Source of the DNA: Prevotella sp.
GTDB lineage: Bacteria > Bacteroidota > Bacteroidia > Bacteroidales > Bacteroidaceae
Direction of reading: 5' to 3'
DNA: 11,534 bases
Assembly: GCA_022511055.1 (NCBI GenBank)
Contig: JAFLSH010000076.1
Location: 1-11,534 of the forward strand
Shown here one piece after another: positions 1 to 6,856 of the stretch. Position 1 is the stretch's first letter. Every line of letters starts with the position of its first letter. Both the position numbers and the translations under genes were made by a program. The notes under the pieces are model-generated. The model was not told the origin of the DNA and made no database searches. It was given only the letters and a program-made list of their open reading frames with translations.

Positions 1-70
1 GTGCGCCAACGTGTCTGCCACATAATTCGGCTTAAATCTGTCATATTGTAACGAAAGGTTGTTTTCTTGA

Positions 71-116
71 TTTCAAATTGAAAGGAAAATGGGTTTTGCG
101 AAACGCAAATTGAAAG
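71..116. repeat. Paired CAAATTGAAAG repeats with two small palindromes
   Basis: The 11-mer CAAATTGAAAG occurs at 74-84 and again, identical, at 106-116. The offset is 32 bp, close to three helical turns, so both copies would lie on the same face of DNA. The first copy overlaps the inverted repeat TTTCAA-A-TTGAAA (71-83). The second overlaps the palindrome TTTGCGAAACGCAAA (95-109). The arrangement resembles a two-site operator upstream of the glnN promoter. The sequence facts are direct; the operator role is inference. Confidence 0.4.
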
Positions 117-177
117 CCGGGGCGGATTTTAAGAATAAAAAAGAACGGAAAGTGGGTGGTTTTGCGGCATTTTGTCG

Positions 178-185
178 TAACTTTG
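178..185 (+). promoter_or_regulatory. Bacteroidota -7 box of glnN promoter
   Basis: TAACTTTG is an exact match to the TAnnTTTG -7 consensus of the Bacteroidota primary sigma factor. The -33 element is weak: TTTG occurs at 161-164, but the spacer is only 13 bp, against a usual 19-21. A start site a few bases downstream, near 190, would leave an A-rich leader of about 50 nt before the ATG at 239. This box lies inside the longer open frame that begins at 89, which argues for the downstream start codon. Confidence 0.5.
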
Positions 186-238
186 CCGCTGAAAAGAACA
201 AAATAGAGAGTATCAACAAGAACAAAAACGAAACGATT

Positions 239-2455
239 ATGGAAACGTTAAGATTTCAGGTTGTCGGCGAGGCTTTCAAGAAGAAGCCGCTCGACGTAAA
301 AACGCCAACAATGAGGCCGTGTGAGTATTTTGGAAAGAAAGTGTTCAACCGCGAGAAGATGTACAAGTATCTGCCGAAAGACGTGTACGAGAAAATGGTA
401 GACGTGATGGATAACGGCGCGCGGCTGGACCGTCAGATTGCCGATGCCGTGGCGGCTGGCATGAAGCAGTGGGCCACGGAGAACGGCGTAACGCACTACA
501 CGCACTGGTTTCAGCCACTGACAGAGGGCACGGCCGAGAAGCATGACTCGTTCATCGAGCATGATGGCAAGGGCGGCATGGTTGAGGAGTTCACGGGCAA
601 GCTGCTCGTTCAGCAGGAGCCCGATGCCAGCTCGTTCCCCAGCGGCGGCATCCGCAGCACCTTCGAGGCGCGCGGCTACTCGGCGTGGGACCCCACTTCG
701 CCCGTGTTCATCATCGATGATACGCTTTGCATACCCACGGTCTTCATCTCCTACAGCGGCGAGGCGCTCGACTACAAGGCTCCGCTGCTGCGGGCGCTCC
801 ACGCGGTCAACGTGGCTGCCACGGAAGTGTGCCACTACTTCGACCCCAACGTGAAGAAGGTAACGAGCAACCTCGGCTGGGAACAGGAGTACTTCCTGGT
901 AGACGAAGGGCTCTATGCGGCGCGCCCCGACCTGCTGCTGACAGGCCGTACGCTGATGGGCCATGACTCGGCCAAGAACCAGCAGATGGATGACCATTAC
1001 TTCGGGGCTATCCCCGAGCGCGTGGCTGCCTTCATGAAGGAGCTGGAAATCGTGGCGCTCGAGCTGGGCATTCCCTGCAAGACCCGCCACAACGAGGTGG
1101 CGCCCAACCAGTTTGAGCTGGCGCCCATCTTCGAAGAGACCAATCTGGCTGTCGACCACAACATGCTGCTCATGTCGGTCATGAAGCGCGTGGCCCGCAA
1201 GCACGGCTTCCGTGTGCTGCTCCACGAAAAGCCCTTTGCCGGCATCAACGGCTCGGGCAAGCACAACAACTGGTCGCTCAGCACTGACACGGGTGTGCTG
1301 CTGCATGCGCCGGGCAAGACTGCCGAGCAGAATCTCCGCTTCGCCACCTTCATAGTCGAGACACTGATGGGTGTCTACCGCCACAACGGGCTGCTGAAGG
1401 CCAGCATCATGTCGGCCACCAACGCCCACCGTCTGGGCGCTAACGAAGCGCCGCCCGCCATCATCAGCTCGTTCCTCGGCAAGCAGGTCAGCGAGCTGCT
1501 CGACCACATCGAGATGGCCGACAAAGATGATGTACTGGCCATGGCCGGCAAGCAGGGGCTGAAGATGGATATCCCCGAGATTCCCGAGCTGTTCATCGAC
1601 AATACAGACCGCAACCGCACCTCGCCCTTTGCCTTCACGGGCAACCGCTTCGAGTTCCGCGCCGTGGGCAGCGAGGCTAACTGCGCCTCGGCCATGATTG
1701 CGCTGAACAGTGCCGTGGCCGAAGCCCTGGCCGACTTCAAGCGGCGCGTGGATGCGCGCATTCCCGAGATGGAGAAGCAGCTCTCCGGCACGGGCCACTC
1801 GGCTGTCATGCACGCCATCATCGATGTGCTGCGCGAAGACATCAAGACCTGCAAGCCCATCCGCTTCGATGGTAACGGCTATGCCGATGAGTGGGTCGAG
1901 GAAGCCGGCCGCCGCGGGCTGGATATTGAGAAGTCATGCCCCAGAATCTTCGAGCGCTATCTCGACCCGGAGAGCATCCAGATGTTCGAGAGCCTTGGCG
2001 TAATGACCCGGAAGGAGCTGGAAGCCAGGAACGAAGTGAAGTGGGAAACCTACACGAAGAAGATTCAGATTGAGGCCCGCGTCTTGGGCGACCTCTCGAT
2101 GAACCACATCATTCCCGTGGCTACCCACTACCAAAGCACGCTGCTGAAGAACGTGGGCAACATGGCCGCCATCTTCTCTGCCGACAAGGCCGCCAAGCTG
2201 TCGGAGCGCAACCTGAAGCTCATTGAGGAGATAGCCGAGCGCACCAGCACCATCGAGCAACAGGTGGAAGAGCTGGTCAACGCCCGCAAGCAGGCCAACA
2301 AGATTGGCGATGAACACGAGAAGGCCATTGCCTACCACGACACGGTAGAGCCCAAGCTCGATGACATCCGCTACCAGATTGACAAGCTGGAGCTGATAGT
2401 CGATGACAGCCTCTGGCCGTTGCCAAAGTACCGCGAACTGCTGTTTATTCGATAG
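239..2455 (+). CDS. glnN: Type III glutamine synthetase (GSIII)
   Basis: This cytoplasmic enzyme makes glutamine from glutamate, ammonia and ATP. It is the main ammonium-assimilating glutamine synthetase of many Bacteroidales. The product is 738 aa, normal for the dodecameric GSIII family (about 700-730 aa) and much longer than GSI. The start at 239 gives METLRFQVV, the typical GSIII N-terminus; starting at ATG 89 would add 50 basic, lysine-rich residues with no family counterpart. Active-site blocks are present in order: NLGWEQEYFLVD (211-222, metal-binding glutamates), RHNEVAPNQFELAP (283-296), NGSGKHNNWS (337-346, ammonium/glutamate site) and NRTSPFAFTGNRFEFRAVGS (459-478). A GSIII-specific helical C-terminal region rich in E, K and Q follows (about 590-738). 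No frameshift or missing motif is seen. The gene is monocistronic in this window, ends at a strong terminator and converges on the kinase gene. Confidence 0.97.
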   Translation: METLRFQVVGEAFKKKPLDVKTPTMRPCEYFGKKVFNREKMYKYLPKDVYEKMVDVMDNGARLDRQIADAVAAGMKQWATENGVTHYTHWFQPLTEGTAEKHDSFIEHDGKGGMVEEFTGKLLVQQEPDASSFPSGGIRSTFEARGYSAWDPTSPVFIIDDTLCIPTVFISYSGEALDYKAPLLRALHAVNVAATEVCHYFDPNVKKVTSNLGWEQEYFLVDEGLYAARPDLLLTGRTLMGHDSAKNQQMDDHYFGAIPERVAAFMKELEIVALELGIPCKTRHNEVAPNQFELAPIFEETNLAVDHNMLLMSVMKRVARKHGFRVLLHEKPFAGINGSGKHNNWSLSTDTGVLLHAPGKTAEQNLRFATFIVETLMGVYRHNGLLKASIMSATNAHRLGANEAPPAIISSFLGKQVSELLDHIEMADKDDVLAMAGKQGLKMDIPEIPELFIDNTDRNRTSPFAFTGNRFEFRAVGSEANCASAMIALNSAVAEALADFKRRVDARIPEMEKQLSGTGHSAVMHAIIDVLREDIKTCKPIRFDGNGYADEWVEEAGRRGLDIEKSCPRIFERYLDPESIQMFESLGVMTRKELEARNEVKWETYTKKIQIEARVLGDLSMNHIIPVATHYQSTLLKNVGNMAAIFSADKAAKLSERNLKLIEEIAERTSTIEQQVEELVNARKQANKIGDEHEKAIAYHDTVEPKLDDIRYQIDKLELIVDDSLWPLPKYRELLFIR

Positions 2456-2478
2456 TCTATAGTTTTTGAAGTGAGAGA

Positions 2479-2518
2479 AGACCCCGATGCTGTGAGAGCA
2501 TTGGGGTCTCGCTTTTTT
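2479..2518 (+). terminator. Intrinsic terminator of glnN
   Basis: A 13-bp stem pairs AGACCCCGATGCT (2479-2491) with AGCATTGGGGTCT (2497-2509), closed by the 5-nt loop GTGAG. It contains a single G-T wobble. TCGC and then six T residues (2513-2518) follow. It starts 23 bp after the glnN stop. Read on the minus strand, the same hairpin has no immediate T run, so it should act mainly on glnN transcripts and only weakly, if at all, on the convergent kinase transcript. Confidence 0.9.
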
Positions 2519-2527
2519 CCTGGGAAT

Positions 2528-2624
2528 CTGAATCCTTGGTTGCCAGCCCTGAATCCTGAGTTGTCGACCCTGAATCCTGAGTTGTCAGCTCTGAATCTGA
2601 ACTGCTAAAACTGGATTCTGAATC
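2528..2624. repeat. 21-bp tandem repeat between the glnN and kinase 3' ends
   Basis: Three 21-bp units start at 2528, 2549 and 2570. The last two share CTGAATCCTGAGTTGTC; the first is more diverged. A decayed fourth unit starts at 2591, and a further CTGAATC at 2618-2624 lies inside the last codons of the kinase gene. The spacings are 21, 21, 21 and 27 bp. On the minus strand each unit carries GATTCAG. Because the spacings are multiples of three, the array reads in the kinase frame past its TAG stop as a heptapeptide pattern F-R-(A/V)-(D/G)-N-(S/Q)-G. The kinase domain already ends normally at its stop, so the array is probably non-coding expansion. Confidence 0.8.
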
Positions 2625-3906
2625 GCGTGATGCCATCGGCTCCCGTCTTCAGCGAGAAGCGGAACTGGTGGCGTGTCAGCACTTCACGGCTGAGCAGCAG
2701 GCCGATGCCGTTGCCGTTGGGCTTCGTTGAGAAGAAGGGGCTGAACAGCTTTGGCTCGGCTTCGGGCGCTATGCCTGCGCCGTTGTCGGCTATGGTCAGT
2801 GTCAGCGGGTCGGCGGTGGTGGTAATGACCACCTCGCCCAGCCTGTCGGTGCGCTCCTGGTCGGCTATGCTCTCCACGGCGTTTCTCACTATGTTCACCA
2901 GTGTCTGTGTCATCTGCGCCACATCCATTCTCACCTCGGGGTCTTCCGTGCAGAGGCTCGTGCGCAGGCTTATGTCGTGCGTGTGGCAGAGCGATTCAAG
3001 AAATTGCAGGTTGGCCGTTACCAGTGAGTTCAGCGGCATGGGCTGCAGGCTGGGCTCGGGCAGCTTCACCACCTCGGCGAAGCGCTTGATGAACGCCGAC
3101 ATCTCCATGCTGCGCCCCACGCATGCCTGTAGCGCCGTGCAAAGCTCCTCTGTGCCGGGCAGTGCCTGCAGCTCATCGCCCACGGTCTCCATGATGCTGC
3201 TCACGCCGGCCACGGTGTTGTTCACTTCGTGCGAAATCATGCGTATCACCTTGCCGTAGGCTTCGCGCTCGGCATCCATCACTTCGTGTGTCAGGCTTTC
3301 TATCAGCACAAAGGGGTGGTTGAAGCCGCGGTCTATGAAGCTGCTGCGCGTACTGCGGTAGATGTGCGCATCACTCATGCTGAAGGTCTCGGTCGTTTCG
3401 TCTTTCTGCGCGGCTATGCGCTGTGCCAGGTCGCCGGGCAGGTCGGCGAAGGTCTTGCCCTGATAGTCGGCCTTGCACTCAAGGAACTGCATGGCGGCGG
3501 GGTTGAGCGCGGTGATGCGCCCATCGAAGTCGAGCATGGCCACGCCCATGGGCGACACCTCTACCAGCAGGTCAAGCAGGCGGTTGCGCTCCAGCAGTTG
3601 CAGGCGTTCCTCTCTCAGCTTGTGCATCATCTGGTTGAATATCTCCACAATGCGGTCTGTCTCCGGCACGCCCACACTGTGCAGCCGGCTGCTGAAGTCT
3701 TGCTCGCGCAGCAGCTGCATGCCGTTGCCAATCACGTGCAGCGGCCGCACCACCCGGCGGTGGAAATAGGCTAAGAACAAGACTGCCACGGCTGTCAAGC
3801 CTCCCCACGCATACGGGAGCGCGGTGTGCGGCAGGCTCTGCGGGAAGAACGCGAGCGCAAGCATGGCTGCAAGCAGAACGGCGAAGGCGAGATAGATGCG
3901 GGTCAT
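2605..3906 (-). CDS. PAS/HAMP sensor histidine kinase, NtrB-like partner of the sigma-54 activator
   Basis: This is an inner-membrane sensor kinase of 433 aa. Two hydrophobic helices (about 5-22 and 33-48) are joined by only about ten residues, so there is essentially no periplasmic sensor domain. A HAMP-like segment (about 50-103) and a PAS-like domain (about 110-170, with SPMGVAMLDFDGRI) follow. The phospho-acceptor is His226 in RMISHEVNNTV. The ATP-binding domain has an N box (NIVRNAVES, 338-346), DNGAGI (374-379), LFSPFFSTK (387-395) and NGNGIGLLLS (397-406). It ends in RFRIQF, a normal end for this fold. The gene is the last of the minus-strand cluster, 105 bp after the NtrC-type regulator, its presumed phosphotransfer target. 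The gap holds a tandem repeat, and no obvious promoter of its own is seen. The signal is unknown; the topology suggests membrane or cytoplasmic sensing. Confidence 0.93.
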   Translation of the reverse strand: MTRIYLAFAVLLAAMLALAFFPQSLPHTALPYAWGGLTAVAVLFLAYFHRRVVRPLHVIGNGMQLLREQDFSSRLHSVGVPETDRIVEIFNQMMHKLREERLQLLERNRLLDLLVEVSPMGVAMLDFDGRITALNPAAMQFLECKADYQGKTFADLPGDLAQRIAAQKDETTETFSMSDAHIYRSTRSSFIDRGFNHPFVLIESLTHEVMDAEREAYGKVIRMISHEVNNTVAGVSSIMETVGDELQALPGTEELCTALQACVGRSMEMSAFIKRFAEVVKLPEPSLQPMPLNSLVTANLQFLESLCHTHDISLRTSLCTEDPEVRMDVAQMTQTLVNIVRNAVESIADQERTDRLGEVVITTTADPLTLTIADNGAGIAPEAEPKLFSPFFSTKPNGNGIGLLLSREVLTRHQFRFSLKTGADGITRFRIQF

Positions 3907-3916
3907 GTTTCTTTTT

Positions 3917-3994
3917 GGGAGTTAAGGAAGTTAAGAAATCAAAGGAGTTAAGAAATCAAGGAAGTTAAGGGAGTTAAGAAGCTAAGGGAGTTCA
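3917..3994. repeat. 9-bp tandem repeat in the regulator-kinase gap
   Basis: About nine imperfect units of 8-9 bp are head to tail, with consensus GGRAGTTAA on the plus strand (TTAACTYCC on the coding strand). They are interspersed with GAAATCAA variants. A higher-order copy is also visible: AGTTAAGAAATCAA occurs at 3929-3942 and 3946-3959, a 17-bp period. The array fills most of the 105-bp gap between the regulator stop and the kinase start. The last codons of the regulator, TAACTCCT on the plus strand (4013-4020), are an inverted copy of the unit and could pair with it in RNA. The sequence has no gene and looks like a minisatellite. Confidence 0.85.
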
Positions 3995-4011
3995 GCCGTA
4001 TGCGAAACGTG

Positions 4012-5361
4012 CTAACTCCTGAGCCCATACTTGTCAAGCCGGCGGTAGAGGGTGGCCCGGGTCAGCCCGAGCGCATCGGCCACCCGCGAGAGGTTGCCAT
4101 CATACTGCCTGATGGCGCGTATGATAGCCTGCCGCTCCAGCTCCTCAAGGTTTAGTGTGTCGGCAGTCGGCGCGGGGGTGTGCTGTGCCATTCCCGTGAA
4201 GTCTCCTACCGTTATCGTGTCGCCTGCGCTCATCAGCACGGCGCGCTCCACCATGTTCTTCAGCTGGCGTATGTTGCCGGGGTAGGGCAGCTGCCGCAGA
4301 TAGTCCAGCGCCTCGGCCGACAGGGGCTTTGCGGGCATGCCGTTGGCCTCGCACAGCTGCCGCATGAAGTGGTCGGCCAGCAGCGGAATGTCATCTTTGC
4401 GCTCGCGCAGTGCCGGCAGGTGAACGGTGATGAGGTTGATGCGGTAGTAGAGGTCTTCGCGGAATCGCCCTTCCTCTATCAGCTTCGGCAGGTCGGCATT
4501 GGTGGCGCAGACCAGCCGCGTGTTCACCCGCAGCGTGTGGCTGTCGCCCAGCGGCTCGAAGGTCTGGTCTTGCAGCACCCGCAGCAGCTTCACCTGGCTC
4601 GAGGAGTCCAGGTCGCCAATCTCATCTAAGAAAATCGTACCCTTGTCGGCCAGCTCGAAGCGCCCGGCGCGGTCGGCCACCGCCCCCGTGAACGCGCCCT
4701 TGCGATAGCCGAACATCTCGCTTTCGAAGAGCGACTGCGATATGCCGCCCAGGTTTACCTTCACAAAGCGCTCCTTGGCGCGGCGGCTGTGGCGGTGCAG
4801 GGCTTCGGCTATGAGTTCCTTGCCTGTGCCGCTCTCTCCCGTTATCAGCACGGGCGCATTGGTGGGCGCTATGCGCCTGATGGTGTCCAGCACTTCCATG
4901 AGTGCCGCCGACTTGCCTATGATGCCGTCTGTGTCGGCCGCCGCGGGCGGCTGCGGCGCGGCACTTTGCGCCGCCCGGTGCTGCTCTGTCTGCTTGGTCT
5001 CCAGCGCCGTGTCTATGCGTTCCATCAGCGCCGCGTTGTTCCACGGCTTGGTAACGAAGTCGAAGGCTCCGGCGCGCATGCCTCTCACGGCCAGCTGAAT
5101 GCTGCCCCACGCGGTCATCAGTATCACCGGCGTGTCTGGCACGAACAGCTTGATTTGCCGCAGCAGTGTCAGCCCCTCTTCGCCAGAGGTGGAAGTCGAG
5201 AAGTTCATGTCGAGCATGATGAGGCGCAGGGGCCTGCCGCTGCGCACCACGGCCATGGCCTCCTTCGGCGAGGCCACCGCCTCTGCCTCGTGGCCGGCGC
5301 GGCGCAGTATCATCGACAGCGATGTACGGATGGCAATATCATCATCTATTACGAGAATCAT
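4012..5361 (-). CDS. NtrC-family sigma-54-dependent response regulator
   Basis: This cytoplasmic transcription activator of 449 aa has three domains. The receiver (1-120) has acidic residues D6/D7, phospho-acceptor D51, T83 and K105. After a linker rich in A, P and Q comes the AAA+ sigma-54 interaction domain (about 146-380). It shows Walker A GESGTGKE (175-182), the sigma-54-contacting loop GAFTGA (222-227), Walker B GTIFLDE (241-247), the arginine-containing GRFREDLYYRIN (298-309) and YPGNIRQLKNMVERAV (360-375). A Fis-type helix-turn-helix ends the protein (about 423-447). All motifs for sigma-54 activation are intact. The start is fixed because the first receiver strand begins at residue 2. 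The gene lies 16 bp after the TolC-type gene, and a TAnnTTTG box ends only 4 nt before its ATG. It probably activates the sigma-54 promoter at 11488-11504, and read-through would make it autoregulated. Confidence 0.95.
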   Translation of the reverse strand: MILVIDDDIAIRTSLSMILRRAGHEAEAVASPKEAMAVVRSGRPLRLIMLDMNFSTSTSGEEGLTLLRQIKLFVPDTPVILMTAWGSIQLAVRGMRAGAFDFVTKPWNNAALMERIDTALETKQTEQHRAAQSAAPQPPAAADTDGIIGKSAALMEVLDTIRRIAPTNAPVLITGESGTGKELIAEALHRHSRRAKERFVKVNLGGISQSLFESEMFGYRKGAFTGAVADRAGRFELADKGTIFLDEIGDLDSSSQVKLLRVLQDQTFEPLGDSHTLRVNTRLVCATNADLPKLIEEGRFREDLYYRINLITVHLPALRERKDDIPLLADHFMRQLCEANGMPAKPLSAEALDYLRQLPYPGNIRQLKNMVERAVLMSAGDTITVGDFTGMAQHTPAPTADTLNLEELERQAIIRAIRQYDGNLSRVADALGLTRATLYRRLDKYGLRS

Positions 5362-5365
5362 GGTG

Positions 5366-5373
5366 CAAAGATA
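5366..5373 (-). promoter_or_regulatory. -7 box abutting the regulator start codon
   Basis: On the minus strand, TATCTTTG matches TAnnTTTG exactly and is followed by CACC and the ATG of the regulator. Transcription from such a box normally begins a few bases after the TTTG, so the RNA would start at or next to the AUG. No good TTTG -33 element lies 19-21 bp upstream; that DNA is the 3' end of the TolC-type gene. This is probably an internal promoter giving basal activator independent of sigma-54. Confidence 0.5.
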
Positions 5374-5377
5374 CTAA

Positions 5378-6856
5378 TTATTTTTCAACAATAGCCCGGA
5401 AATCGGCGTTAATGTCACAGTTGTTCACGAAATCCCACAGGGTGAGGCTGCGCAGGCGGTAGAAGTCATACCAGTATTCGTAGAGCTGGCTGATGCGCTT
5501 CTGCCGCGCGTTGTCCTTGCTCTGCTGCGCATCGTTCAGCTCCAGGGTCGATATGCTGCCTGCCATGAACGTGGCGATGTTGGTCTCATACCGCCTCTGC
5601 GCTATGCTGTCAGCCTCTTCGGCTATGCGCAGCTGCTTGGCCTGGTTGTTCAGCTGCTCGACCAGCACGAACAGCTGCTGGTCGAACACCTGCTGCTCTT
5701 GCCGCAGCTGGCTGCGCACGGTCTCGCGGTTGCTCTCGGCCATTCTCACCTCGCCGCGGCGCTTGCCCCAGTCTATCAGCGGAATGCGCATGCCCACCTG
5801 CACCATCTGGTAGTCCTTCAGCGGCGAGTATGCGCCGCCGATGCGGGTGTCTTGCCCCGTGTAGCCCACGCTGGCATAGACTTCCATGCTGCGCAGGTTG
5901 CCGCGCGCCGCCGCCACGCTGTAGTCGGCTTCCAGCTTGCGCCGCCTGATGCTCAGGTTGATGGCGTAGTTGTCCATGGCCTTCTGCAAGGCGAGCCGGT
6001 AGTCGATGTGGCTGGGCAGCCGGTCGGTTGGCACTTCGGTGACAATCTCCGTGCTGTCTGGCAGGTTGAGAAACGAGGCGAACTGGAAGCGGCTGTTGCT
6101 CAGCTCGGTCTGGTTGTCGAGCAGCGCGCTCTCTGCCTGGAGCATCGAGAGGCGTATCTGCCGCAGGTCGTTCTCGCTGATTTTCCCCATCTCGCGCTTC
6201 GCCCTGGCCACCTCGTGCAGCTTCTGCGCGTTGCGGTAGTTCTGCTCGGCTATGGCGAGGTTTTCCTTGGCCAGCAGCAGCGAGAAGTAGCAGGTGATGG
6301 CCTTCATGGTCACCGCTTCCGTGGCGGTGAGGAAGTTGGCCTTGGCCTCTCTGTACCTGACCGGCTCTATGCGCCTTTTCCACTTCACGCTGTTGGCCGC
6401 GAAGAGGCTCTGGCTCAGTGTCAGCCCCACGGGCACGGCCATCAGGCGGTGTTCGCCCCCTTCGCCGTACTGGCGCAGGTAGTCGAGCGAGGTGCTGAGT
6501 GTCAGCGTGCCGCCTGTGGCCCATATCTTCTGCGTGGCCTTGATGCTGCCCGTGGCCTCAAGATAGTTGGAGCGCACGAAGGTGTACGTGCCCGCATCGG
6601 TCTGGTAGGCGTTGTACTGCTTGCTGTACGTGGGCAGCATTCCTTCAAACGTGACTTCGGGCAGCAAGTCGGCCTTGAACGCGCGGTACTCCCAGTAGGC
6701 CGCCTTCAGCTCGTTCAGTGCCACGGCGGCATCTACGCTGTTGGCCTGGGCCATGCGGACTGTCTCTGCCAGGGTCAGCCGGGTGGGCTCTGCCCCCGCC
6801 ATGGCCGGCACGGCCATGGCCATTGCTATCAGCATTGTTCTCACCATCGGCCTCAC
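5378..6856 (-). CDS. TolC-type outer-membrane efflux protein
   Basis: This 492-aa protein would trimerise into an outer-membrane channel with a periplasmic alpha-helical tunnel, the exit duct of a tripartite exporter. The N-terminus is an export signal with a hydrophobic core (about residues 7-20) and a likely cleavage near AMAGA-EP (about 22). Two outer-membrane-factor repeats follow, with long helical stretches (about 165-260 and 365-465) and short strands such as GSIKATQKIW and YQMVQVGMRIPLIDWGKRRGE (349-369); the PLxDWGKRR motif is typical of the family. Length is normal. The start used is GTG at 6856. Its GTGA overlaps the upstream permease stop by 4 nt, indicating translational coupling. 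ATG codons at 6847 and 6835 are alternatives that would still leave a signal peptide. It is the fifth gene of the cluster and ends 16 bp before the regulator. Confidence 0.93.
   Translation of the reverse strand: MRPMVRTMLIAMAMAVPAMAGAEPTRLTLAETVRMAQANSVDAAVALNELKAAYWEYRAFKADLLPEVTFEGMLPTYSKQYNAYQTDAGTYTFVRSNYLEATGSIKATQKIWATGGTLTLSTSLDYLRQYGEGGEHRLMAVPVGLTLSQSLFAANSVKWKRRIEPVRYREAKANFLTATEAVTMKAITCYFSLLLAKENLAIAEQNYRNAQKLHEVARAKREMGKISENDLRQIRLSMLQAESALLDNQTELSNSRFQFASFLNLPDSTEIVTEVPTDRLPSHIDYRLALQKAMDNYAINLSIRRRKLEADYSVAAARGNLRSMEVYASVGYTGQDTRIGGAYSPLKDYQMVQVGMRIPLIDWGKRRGEVRMAESNRETVRSQLRQEQQVFDQQLFVLVEQLNNQAKQLRIAEEADSIAQRRYETNIATFMAGSISTLELNDAQQSKDNARQKRISQLYEYWYDFYRLRSLTLWDFVNNCDINADFRAIVEK

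Larger units (their letters stand above)
1..238 (+). promoter_or_regulatory. AT-rich control region upstream of glnN
   Basis: No gene is supported here. The region is visibly richer in A and T than the genes. A lysine-rich open frame runs from an ATG at 89 straight into glnN, but it does not resemble the family N-terminus and contains the likely -7 box, so I treat it as non-coding. The region holds an inverted repeat at 71-83 (TTTCAA-A-TTGAAA), a 15-bp palindrome at 95-109 (TTTGCG-AAA-CGCAAA), two copies of CAAATTGAAAG, and the promoter box at 178-185. No sigma-54 -24/-12 element was found. Whether bases 1-60 belong to the end of an upstream gene cannot be told. Confidence 0.6.

Noticed and set aside
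89..238. 50-codon N-terminal extension of glnN from the ATG at 89, which has an AAAGGAA stretch before it
   Set aside because: The extension is lysine-rich and unlike any GSIII N-terminus. The family start METLRFQVV is at 239, and an exact -7 box lies within the extension.
248..1813. 521-codon open frame on the minus strand opposite glnN
   Set aside because: It lies wholly within the clearly identified glnN. Its product is rich in His, Val, Leu and Arg with no recognisable domain, as expected for a shadow frame of a GC-rich gene.
2476..2512. The glnN hairpin acting as a terminator for the kinase on the minus strand
   Set aside because: On that strand the stem is followed by TCTCTCACTTC without a T run, so a bidirectional terminator is not well supported. 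No other terminator for the minus-strand operon is evident before glnN.
5131..5150. CTGGCACGAACAGCTTG, a sigma-54-like -24 half inside the regulator gene
   Set aside because: There is no TTGC at the correct spacing, it is on the plus strand within coding sequence, and no plus-strand gene follows.
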